Assembly (NCBI RefSeq): GCF_009870125.1
Contig: NC_046683.1
Span: forward strand, 26,068,129 to 26,132,128
From: Drosophila pseudoobscura
Lineage: Eukaryota > Arthropoda > Insecta > Diptera > Drosophilidae
Reading direction: 5' to 3'
DNA length: 64,000 nt
This document shows positions 12,401 to 24,528 of this stretch, one piece after another; the stretch's first letter is position 1, and each line of letters opens with the position of its first letter. A program made the translations under genes and the position numbers. The notes beneath the pieces are model-generated. The model did not search any database. It saw only the letters and a program-made list of their open reading frames with translations, and was not told where the DNA came from.

Positions 12401-15400
12401 TAACTTCACATTGATTTATTTCGATAAAATTTGTATTCATAACTTATTTGCGGTCCCTGGTTATAACTTACATTTTGACATTAATATCAAAATATGTGAC
12501 CTAAATTTATTTCATATGAAATGTATACATACATACATAAGTACATATACAGTATGTCAAGAAACTCTTTACACACTGAAATTAAATTACATTTTTTGAC
12601 TTTGGATAAGAAATTAATGGCCTTTGGTTCAAATTTATCAAATTTTTTTAATTCCTAACCATTCAGGGATTAATTATAAAGTAGTTAGTGAAAAAAGAAT
12701 AACAAAACTATAAATAGGTAACTTACAAAACAACAAAAACAATGATTACTCATTTTTGACACTGTCAAGAAACTCTACACAAAATATTTTCATTTTTTAA
12801 ATTCAAAATTCTTTGTAATTATTTAATATATTTAACTTATTTTAATATTTGGTATGTCCTCCCTTAGCATTGACTACATGCTGGAGCCGTTTTTTCATCG
12901 AATTTATCAGTTTTTGTAGGTCATACTCAAAGGGAATCTTTTGCCACTCTTCCAGTATGAATTCTTTTAGCTGATTGCGGTTTTTGGGCTGTCTTTTCCC
13001 ACTTTCTTCTTGAAATAGGCCCACAAATTTTCAATGGGGCTAAGATCGGGGCTCTGGGGTGGTGTATCAATAACTTTTCCACAGTTGTAAAGCACCCAAG
13101 CTCTCACATTGGACTCTATGTTTGGGATCATTGTCTTGATAAAACTTGAATTTGGCCATATTGTCCGTAATGAGCCCAAATTTCTCCGCACTGCTTTTTA
13201 TACCCGATACTCAAAATGAGTATTGGGGTATATTAGATTTGTGGTAAAAGTGGATGTGTGTAACGTCCAGAAGGAATCGTTTCCGACCCTATAAAGTATA
13301 TATATTCTTGATCAGCATCAATAGCCGAGTCGATTGAGCCCTGTCTGTCTGTCCGTCTGTCCGTCTGTCCGTCCCCTTCAGCGCCTAATGCTCAAAGACT
13401 ATAAGAGCTAGAGTAACGATGTTTTGGATCCAGACTTCTGTGATATGTCACTGCTCCAAAAATATTTCAAAACTTTGCCCCGCCCACTTCCGCCCCCACA
13501 AAGGGCGAAAATCTGTGGCATCCACAATTTTAAAGATACGAGAAAACTAAAAACGCAGAATCGTAGAAGATGACTATATCTTACAGAGTGCAAAATCTGA
13601 ACCAGATCGTATAATTATTATAGCCAGAATCACGAAAACAATTTCACTCTTTCTCGCTCTGTCTCACTCTAACACACAGGTTTCATGGTCGGTTTTGCCA
13701 ATTGCAAAATATGAGTTCAAGGATCTCAGAACCTATAAAAGCCAGAGCAACCAAATTTGGTATCCACACTCCTGTGATATCGGACCTTGACCGTTTCCTG
13801 TCCAAATTTCGCCACACCCCCTTCCGCCCCCGCAAAGGACGAAAATCTGAGGCAACCACAAATCTCAGAGACTATTAAGGCTAGAGTAACCAAATTTGGT
13901 ACACACACTCCTTTAAGATGTCACTATAAAACGTATATCTCAGAATTTCGCCCCACCCCCATCCGCCCCCACAAAGGACGAAAATCTGTTGCATCCACAA
14001 TATTGCAGATTTGAGAAAACTAAAAGCGCAGAATCATAGATAATGACCATGTCGATTAGATTGCTGAATCTGGATCAGATCAGAGCATTTTTATAGCCAA
14101 AAGGAACAAATCAATTTGCAGTGGCTACGCAGCGCCCGACGTCACGCTCAGACTGATTTTCTGTCTCTCTCGCACGCACTCTTTGTCGTGTCGTTTAATA
14201 TTAGCGGCCTCTGCCGGAGGAGAGCCATACTGACTTAGTATCGGGTATAACTCTAGAGTTGCGGTGTCCGCAGCAACTCACAACGTTCCCCCTCGTTAAA
14301 TTTGTTTTTAAAATTTGGAGGTACTGTTTGACATCCATTGTGTTCTCAATAAATGCAATATTTCCCACTCCTCGGATAGAGATGCACCCCCAAATCATAA
14401 CCGCAAATTTTCCAAACTTTACAGTCGGAAAGATGTTTCGGTTATCTAAAGCTATTAACGGCTTGCGCCATACTCTGGGTGTACCATCATTGTAATAAAG
14501 CATCATTTCTGTTTCGTCGCACTATATATGACGTCATCCCAATACTCTGCCGGCTTACTGATCATGTTAACAGCGAAAGTGAAGCGCTTTTCCACATTGA
14601 CCGACGAAAGCAGCGGTTTTTTTCGTGCCACTCTGGAAGAGTATTCATGGCGTAGAATAACCTGGCGTACTGTTTCGTGTGAAACAACCAAGTCAAGTTC
14701 CTTGGCCAGAGTCCTGACCGATATTTGCGGATTCGGATTATCTTTCCTCATGATTACGCGGTCTGCCCGTCTGTCTATCTTCCTTTTACGGCCATCTCCA
14801 GATTTTGTTTCCAGTCTCCCTTCGTTCTTCGCGCGACTTAGGACATTGTAAATTGTTTTCCTTGATACTGAAAACATTTCTACCATGTCTGCAACAGATT
14901 TGCCCAACTGGTGATTATAGTAAATCAACTGGACAACGTCAAAACTAAGTCTTTTGCCAGGCATTTTAAAAATTTCAGAATGTTACTCTGTACATGTGCA
15001 CCGGTCAAAATTTCGCAACCAAATCAAAGTCAATGCAAAAATAGAGCATCACTGAGCAACGCCAAAAGCATAGTTTTTTCTAAGAACGAGATCAAAACAG
15101 AGCTCGAAAACGAAATGTGTAAAGAGTTTCTTGACAGTGTCAAAAATGAGTAATCATTGTTTTTGTTGTTTTGTAAGTTACCTATTTATAGTTTTGTTAT
15201 TCTTTTTTCACTAACTACTTTATAATTAATCCCTGAATGGTTAGGAATTAAAAAAATTTGATAAATTTGAACCAAAGACCATTATTTTCTTATCCAAAGT
15301 CAAACAATTTAATTTATTTTCAGTGTGTAAAGAGTTTCTTGACATACTGTATATAAAAAACGAGTGAAAAATGTATGGGACTATACATATAAGGCCCAGC

Positions 15401-18400
15401 TGGTCCGATTTCGCAAAAAGGTTTTTAAGGTTTTTACGAAAGAAATATTTTGGGAAAGCCCCACCGCGAAAATTGTAGAGACTGGCCATATCTAGCAGAT
15501 TACTGAATCTGAATCAGATCGGATTAATAATATAGCCAAAAGTAACAAATCAATTTGCAGTGGCTACCCAACGTACCCAGCGCGCTGGCCCCAGCTGCGA
15601 CTTACAACGTTTTTCCTCGGTTTTTCTTCAGTATGGCCGCTAAACCGTTAAAAAGTACAAAATTAAAAAATACGTATTTCTAAATATGTATATGACGACT
15701 CGTATGATATATGTACAACCATTCTAAATAAATAAAGCATACACCCAGCGACAAAATAAAAAGCCGCACTCTAGAATTTTATACATTTTTATACCCGATA
15801 CTCAAAATGAGTATTGGGGTATATTAGATTTGTGGTAAAAGTGGATGTGTGTAACGTGCAGAAGGAATCGTTTCCGACCCCATAAAGTATACATAAGGAA
15901 TGTGCCGAAAAGAAACTGCACACTTTGTTTTTCTTATAACTTCGATGTTTTCGTTCCGATTTCAATTTTTATTTTTTTTTTAATTTTGGAGAAAAACATT
16001 AACTTTCAATTTTGTAATATATTTGAAAAAATGTCTAGCCTATTATTTTTGATCGAATTTTTGTGCTTAACACCGCTCATTAAGTTCTGCCAACACTCTT
16101 TGGTAATCCTACTGGTCGCACGCATCCAGTTTTTTTTCATATCTTTTTTCGGAGAGACTACCATCCTTCTTTAAATTTCTTTTAACTAATGCCCAATATC
16201 GCTCAGTTGGCCGGAGCTCTGGGCAATTTGGTGGGTTCTCCTCTTTTGACACGAAATTGATGCCTTTTGAGTCAAGTAGCGCTAAAGTTGAGCGGGCATA
16301 GTGCGCGGACGCCAGATCTGGCCAAAATATTCTTAACACATTGTGTTTTTCATAAAAAGGTATAAGACGCTTTTTCAAACACTCCTTCATGTACACATCG
16401 GCGTTGATTGTCCCTTTTGTGAAAAAAGCACTGGTTCTTAGGCCACAGATGCAAATGGCCTGCCATATTAGCACTTTCTCCCCAAATTTATCGACTTGAA
16501 TTGTTGACACCGCCTCGTCAACAGTTCCACCTTTAACTTTTGTATAAAACTCAGGGCCGGGTAAAGTTTTCGAGTCCAATTTGACATAAGTTTCGTCCAT
16601 AATAACGCATTGAACTGCATCATTGAGCAAGCGATCATAAAGCTTTCGCACTCTCGTTTTGCCGACTTCTACTTGTCGCAGACTTTTTTTCGGAACTTTT
16701 TGTTTTTTGTATGTCTTATGGCGTTGCTTTTTTTTTTTTTAACCATACTCATACTTCGCGCTTTTTTTGCCAATTCTCGAACGGACATCGTGTTATGTTT
16801 GTGGATTAAGGCTAATACTTTTTCATCAATATTTTGATCCCTTGGACCCTTTTTTCTCCCAGTTTTTGGTAATCTTTTAAAGAACATGTCTCTCCAAACT
16901 TAATTATATTTTTAACACTATTAACACTAACTTTGTAGCGTTTAGCCAATTGTCTGTAAGACACATCTTTTTCTGTGCAATAATTGTGCATAATTTTTTT
17001 TTGCGACCTTGCTCTTTAATTCGAGGCATCGTTGAAACTGATAAGCGAATAGTGAAAAAGGAACATGCAAACAACGCAGAATTTCTCAAGCTTTCTAACG
17101 AACGGCATGATCGAAAGCCCGCACTGCGAGAAATTGAAATTGTAAGTGTGCAGTTTCTTTTCGGCACATTCCTTATATATTCTTGATCAGCATCAATAGC
17201 CGAGTCGATTGAACCCTGTCTGTCTGTCCGTCCGTCCGTCTGTCCGTCGGTATCAGCGCCTAGTGCTCAAAGATTATAAGAGCTAGAGCAACGACGTTTT
17301 ATATCCGGACTTCTGTGATATGTCACTGCTACAAGTATATTTCAAAGCTTTGCCCCGCCCACTTCCGCCCCCACAAAGGGCGAAAATCTGTGGCATCCAC
17401 AAATTCAGAGATACGAGAAAACTGGAACTGGAAAACTGAGTCAGATCGTATAATTATTATAGCCAGAATCAAGAAAAAAATTTCATTCTTTCTCGCTCTG
17501 TCTCTCTCTAACACACAGGTTTCATGGTCGGTTTTGCCAATTGCAAAATATGAGTTCAAGGATCTCAGAACCTATAAGAGCTAGAACAACCAAATTTGGT
17601 ATCCACACTCCTGTGCTATCGGACCTTGACCGTTTTGTGTCAAAATTTCGCCACACTCCCTTCCGCCCCCGCAAAGGACGAAAATCTGGGGCATCCACAA
17701 ATATCAGAGACTATTAAGGCTAGAGTAACCAAATTTGGTATCCGCACTTCTGTTAGATCTCACTATAAAACGTATATCTCAAAATTTCGACCCCACCCCC
17801 GTCGTGTCGTTTAATATTAGCGGCGTCTGCCGGAGGAGAGCCATACTGACTAAGTATCGGGTATAAATGTAGAATTGCGGTGTCCGCAGCAACTCACAAG
17901 GTTCCCCAACGTTTCCTCGTTTTATTTACACTGCTGGAACTTAGTGCAAATTATGCTCGCGCACACTCTAGCTGAAAGGGGAGCTGATAATTTATTTATA
18001 AGCTCTGAAAAAACAAACACTGCACCGGGGCAAGTACGCACATTGCTGACTGAGCTGAGCTGAAGTCTTAAAAAGCTCGCTGAAATCAACTCAGCTTAGT
18101 TTCATCCATCAAGCATTTTTTTTTCAGCAAGCTGATTGCTGATATCTACCATCAATATTTCCTTACTATGGCAGCTATATTACATACACAGTGGTTCGAT
18201 TTTCATCAAAAATGTGTGGGCTACGTACAAACATGTAATTACACAAGTGGAAAGTTTTGGGCTGACTGTGTTAAAAAAACAAAGAATTTTTTCATAGAAC
18301 TTTTTTATGTAAATACAGATGTTAGATTCCATTTCAACAAGTGATTGGCCAAAACCCATACTACCATGGTTCGACAGTCGGTGATGGCGAAAGCGGGAAA

Positions 18401-21400
18401 GATGGCGTGGCTACTTGCGCCAAGAAATAAGCTGTCGCTGTACAGCAGTCACGATATACAAGTCCATCCTCAGCCCCATATGGAAATACGCTCTTCAAGT
18501 TTACGGCATCGCGGCAAAAACCGGCAAATTCTACGAAGAATATGCAATGCTCCATGGTACATACGAAACAGCGACATCGAGAGGGACCTAAAGGTTCCCA
18601 AAGTGGGCGATGTTATACAATTACATGCAGCAAGGTACTTGCAACGACTTGGTGGTCACCCTAATGCGCTAGCCAGACGTCTAATTAACCCGCAAAGGAA
18701 AAGAAGACTCAAAAGGTGTCATCCACTGGATCTCCCTACTAGATCCCTCCTATAATATCTCAATAACTTTTTGTAAATATTGTAAATAATGTATGTACCT
18801 ACTCCATATATGTAACATTAAGTTTATGTATGTATCTCCTCTGATATATTGTTTTTCCCCTTAAATGTAAAACTAGATTAAGTTGCCACGAAAGGTAGCA
18901 GTAAATTTGTTTACAATAAAATACAAATTTTCCACATGAAAAAAAAAAAACAAGTGATTGGCAAAGTTATAAAATATACATATATGCTGTTGCATTTCGT
19001 TGAGATAGTTCTTAAACTCAAATAGTAGTTTAATATGCAGAAACATAGCTATCAGATCATCTTTCAGCTCAACCGAAGATGTACGCACCTGCCAGCCTGA
19101 AAATAGCTCTCAGATCAGCTCGGCTTTCAGCTCCGATTTCAGCTACAGTGTGCGCGAGCCCTTACATATTACATAAAAAGGAGTATTGTGTGCTGTCGCA
19201 CTTCCCGACTCACGAATTCCTTTTAACTTAAACTACCTCAACTAGCTTTATTTTTGCAGCTTTCCAATTTGCCGTACTGCACGGATCTCATTTTCTCTCC
19301 AATTTCGTCTCTCTGATCTTATGACAAGGGCAAGGGAAAGTAGTTACCAGCTACTGCTCCGCATAAGTAGTGATATTTAGCATGTATTTAATAGAATGGA
19401 TTGTCACACAAATTTAGAATGTACAGTTGCGGTTCAAATACCAAATTAAATTGCTTCTATGGGTTTTAAATATTGTTAATCTTCTAATTAATGTACCTTA
19501 GGTGTCGGCACGCACATTTTCACATGTTTATGGTGCGTTTGTGTGAGTAGACAGAAGACGAAACGAAACACTGTATTGGTGCCAACCACTGTTATCCACG
19601 TGTACGTAAGCGGCATTACAACAGCAACAGCAGCGAAAAGCGTTCCTTTCAGAAGGAACGAAATATGTCGAGGTGCAGATGGTTTTAAATAAGAACGCTA
19701 AGTAAAACCCGGGATCGGCAAAGTTTTTCTCAAAAATATCAGTAGATCGACTACTACGACAGGCAAGGTTTCACCTTTTGCTCATTCCTTAAACATTTTT
19801 TAATTTGGAAACTAGTATTGAAAACAATAGCAGAAGCCTAATAGATTAAAATTTAATACACAAGACGCAAGGTTGAAGTTTGCAAGGGAATACAAATAAC
19901 CATTGGAAAAGTGAAGGAATATTTTTTTGTCGGAGGACAAAATAGCGATGCCAAAATTTTGTTAACTCCGTTCCAAAGCACTGTGAAGCTGTTATAGAAA
20001 AGGCTACTATTAAAGGTTAAACATTAAAATTGTCTACACATATAACTACACATACGAATATTTTAAAAGCTATAATTAGCCAAGTTACTATAAAAGATAG
20101 GCTCCGTTTTTTACTTTCACAAAAGTTTTCCGATTTATTTTTGAAATCACATAAGTTGGGGCTTCCGTATTCACATTCCGCAAGATTTCTTCGTCTTTTT
20201 TGTTGACGAAATGAAAAGCAAACGGCTTTTTATACAACAAACCGAACATTAATTGCAAAAGGAAAAAAATGTATGACTTATTGAAGCATTAACATCAACT
20301 TGACACCTATACCCTGAACTTTGATTATAAGATGTGTTTTAACACCCATATAGCTGCAACTGTAAATAAAGCTAAGGGTGTTTTAGCGTTCATCAAGCGT
20401 TGGTCCAAGGAGTTTGATGACCCGTACGTTACGAAACAACTGTACATCTCGTTAGTATGTCCTATATTGGAGTATTGTTCTTGTGTGTGGAGCCCGCAGA
20501 ATAAAGAGCAGCAGGCTGTTATTGAATCCGTGCAAAAGCAATTTTTAATTTTTGCCCTTCGGAACTTTAACTGGGACTCGGGTAGAATCTTGCCACCCTA
20601 CCGGTCTAGGCTAAATCTTAAAGACTTGCCGTCGTTGCACCATCGCAGAATATGCAATGGCGTAATGTTCGTGCACAAGCTCCTTCTCGGGACTGTTGAC
20701 TACCAAACTCTCTTGGGTCAGATTGACTTGGCCGTTCCATCTAGACCTACCCGTACTTTTAGGCCTATCCGTCTACCCATATGTAGGTCTAATTATGCTG
20801 ATCATGAACCTTTTAGGGTTTTATGCCATAATTATAACTCCCTCTGTCAAACCCTATCCAATATTTATAATCATTTAAATTTAGCTAACTTTTAACTTAT
20901 CTTTTTCCGCCTTTAGTAACTAAGTACCATTATTAACAGATAATTTGTTAATTTAATAAATAAATAAATAAATTTTAACTTGTGCTTTCTTCATAAATAA
21001 TTTCATTTTAAACCAACCTCAAATTTGGCTCGGAAAAAAAATTTGTTTTGCTGAAATGCTGAATCTTGTTATTGAGAACAAATAAAAATACAAGTTTTTA
21101 TTACCACTATGCACTGCTATTATTTTGACAGCAGCTGTACATATGTACCATGCAGACATCGCAACAGTCTGGTGCCATGATGCAATTATGTCATGCATTA
21201 CATGGTGCATCATACATTTGCGGGTAGCATTTGAGTCATGTGCAGAAGCTACATCCGGTACAAACGTTGCACTCCTTGGAAAATTTAAAGATTCCTGGAG
21301 AACTATTGAACAAATCAAGTTTAAGTTTGGTTTTACTAATCAGTACGTTGCAAGACATTTAAATGACAGAAGAAATGCAATAATTAGCTTCTGTCAAGTT

Positions 21401-24400
21401 TAATTGAAAAAACTCATGATTTACTGATTACGCTGAATTGTTAGAGTTAACTCACTTTTTATACCCGATACTCAAAATGAGTATTGGGGTATATTAGATT
21501 TGTGGTGAAAATTGATGTGTGTAACGTCCAGAAGGAATCGTTTCCGATCCCATAAAGTATATATATTCTTGATCAGCATCAATAGCCGAGTCGATTGAGC
21601 CCTGTCTGTCTGTCCGTCCCTATCAGTGCCTAGTGCTCAAAGACTATAAGAACTAGAGCAACGACATTTTATATCCGGACTTCTGTGATATGTCACTGTT
21701 AAAAGAATGTTTCAAAACTTTGCCCCGAACACTTCAGCCCTCACAAAGTGCGAAAATCTGTGCCATCCACAATTTCAAAGATTCGAGAAAACTGAAACGC
21801 AGAATCGTAGAGGATGACTATATCTTCTAGAGTGCATCTGAACCAGATCGTATAATTATTATAGCCAGAATCAAGAAAACAATTTTATTCTTTCTCGCTC
21901 TGTCTCTCTCTAGCACACAGGTTTCATGGTCGGTTTTGCCAATTGCAACATGTGACTTCAAGGATATCAGAACTAATAAGAGCTAGAGCAACCAAATTTT
22001 TGATCCACATACCTGTGACATCGGACCTTGGTCTCAAAATTTCGCCACACCCCCTTCCGCCCCCGCAAAGGACGAAAATCTGGGGCATCCACAAATCTCA
22101 GAGACTATTAAGGCTAGAGTAAGGAGGCCACACTCCTGTTTGATCTCATTATAAAACGTATATCTCAAATTTTGGCCCCACACCTTTCCGTCATACACAA
22201 TATTGAAGATTCGAGAAAACTAATAACGCACAATCATAGAGAATGATCATATCTATCAGATTGCTGAATCTGAATCAGATCGAATCATTTTTATAGCCAA
22301 AACGAACAAATCTATTTGCAGTGGCTACGCAGCGCCCGATGTCACGCTCGACATCGAGACACGATTTTGTGTCTCTCTCGCACGCACTCTTTGGCGTGTC
22401 GTTTAATATTAGCGGCGTCTGCCGGAGAAGAGCCCTACTGACGAAGTATCGGGTATAAATGTAGAGTTGCGGTCTTCGCAGCAACTCACAACCTTCCCCC
22501 TCGTTTGTTTTTGGATCGGTTCCCAAAGGTCATTGTTTCCGACTACCTGGACCAATGAACCATGCACGATGGAAGCCTATTTTCGAGATCAGTTAAAGTT
22601 GACAATTCGAAAAGAGTTGTCGATTCTTTTATTATAGTGCGTTCTTATATAAATTATTTGGTTCGGCCAACATTAGATGTTGAAGCTCCAAATCTGGACT
22701 TTCAATTTATATGCGAAATGTACAACTATAAAGAATTTTATCCGAAAATTGCAAACGTCGTTTTAAAAAAGACTTGCAGCCATTTGTTTTATTTATCTGA
22801 TGAAAATAGCGCAATTGCATTGCTTGACGATAAAGTTACTTTCATGGAGAAACGAGAAATGCCAAAGCAACTCTTGACACTTCGGGTTGACCATGATGAT
22901 GTTGAAACTTCTACAAAACGCCAAATTTTTAAGAAAATGACTATCCAACGTTTATTACACGGAGACTATCTGATTTTGTGACACTTAATTCTTCAGAATG
23001 GCATAGTAATGAAGTAATTTTCATTTATTCTTTAAATATATTAAAATCACTTTTAAAAAGTGGCTAATGATACAACCGAACATGCTGTTTTACGGGATGG
23101 ATTATATTATAATTGTTCGGAGCAGAACCCAGCCGATTAGCTGCTTACTAGCACCTAATTCTTGGCCCTCAGCCGCTTATTTTGTTTGTTACTTATATCT
23201 ATGTCACTCATTTGTTTGTTAAAGCTTTGCGCTCTGCCAGCTCGCTCTTCGCTATCTCCGCTTTGCGTCTGCCTACCGACGTCGGCCGAGCGGCAAGCCA
23301 CACTTGCAATTTGGATGTCACGCATTAAAGAACATATCGCAATTTTATTTCTGCGCCGAGTTTTATTTAATTGGAATAATTAGTCGGCCGATTGGGGATA
23401 AAAAACATTATCTCCACGATAATATTCTAGAGTTCTAGAATATTCTAATATTCGATTCCATCACAAAAAAATCAATCCCATTAGAGCGATATATAGTATA
23501 GCTGCCATAGGAAGAATTGGCCAAATATCGTATTTTTGAACTTTGACCTCAAATCGGAACCTCTAAACGTTATCGAATTTGGCTGAAACTTTTTATTTTA
23601 TTGTTTTATAACAAAAGGAACATTTTTTAGACCCTGAAATTTTAAAAAATAAAACTTTTATAAACAAGCGCAACCTTAATTTACATACATACATATGTGG
23701 CCATTTCAATACTTTTTTTGATCATAAGAAAATTACGAATAAGCCGAATATATGTACACATGTGAAAAAGTTCAAGGATAACACTAAATTAATATTTTTT
23801 TATTGATCGGGCCGGGCCTCTTTTACTTAATTTTTGTTGATATTTATAATTTTTGTATATATTTTTTATACGATTTGTTTGTCTGCATACAATTAACACA
23901 CATTAAATTGAACACTACAAAACAAGTTTAACAAAACTTAAGGAGATTTTTTTGTAGATGCTTCAGAGCTAAAATTTGCCAGAGCAAGACCGCGCAAGGT
24001 AATTTGTGAATTAAAACGTATTTTTTTTTACAATAAATACGACACAAAGCTAGATGTACGAGTATAATATTGTACGTAGGGACAGTGATAAAAAAAAGTG
24101 TGCTATAAACTAGCACTCGAAATCTCTTTTTAGGCACTATCAAATTTATAGACATATTCCAATTGTTAATAATGAACATTTACATTAATAGAAAAAAAGC
24201 CAACCACAGGAGCACTGATGTGATTAACTTATTAGGCACATTATATAAGAATGTCGCTTGGTTTAATGAAGTTGGATATAAATTAGTATACACTTAATAT
24301 GAGTGTTAGTTTTTGAGCGCACCTGGCATTCGTAAGGTAGAAATGCAATATTAATCTCCTTTAGAGTTTTGATCTTTCTTGCAGCGCACGATTTACACAA

Positions 24401-24475
24401 ATCGTTAAACAATTCCTCCGGGCAAACTATAATTATATATACATTAAAATTTTTGATTTGTATACTTATGTACTT

Positions 24476-24528
<53 letters not shown>

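Larger units (their letters stand above)
12550..15349 (-). mobile_element. Tc1-like transposon, defective copy 2, split by a DINE element
   Basis: Same family as 9581-11301, with TA flanks at 12548-12549 and 15350-15351 and different outer flanks, so it is a separate insertion. About 1702 bp remain once the DINE at 13199-14296 is removed. Small deletions relative to copy 1 include loss of 'gattacggtaaagtcccg' near the right end. Confidence 0.92.
15790..17920 (+). mobile_element. DINE-1-like element split by a mariner-type element
   Basis: Left end TATACCCGATACT at 15790 and 3' hairpin plus CCTCGT end near 17920. The sequence is interrupted at about 15892-17177 exactly within 'cataaagtata|tatattcttgatc'. 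The copy also lacks a stretch present in others just before 'gtcgtgtcgtttaatattag' (17800), an internal deletion of roughly 230 bp. About 845 bp remain without the insert. Confidence 0.87.

Noticed and set aside
21125..21403. 92-codon ORF in intron 4
   Set aside because: No recognisable motif, no homologue known to me, and length expected by chance in this amount of sequence.
23150..23400. Possible solo LTR
   Set aside because: GC-richer than its surroundings but without matching TG...CA ends or a target duplication.
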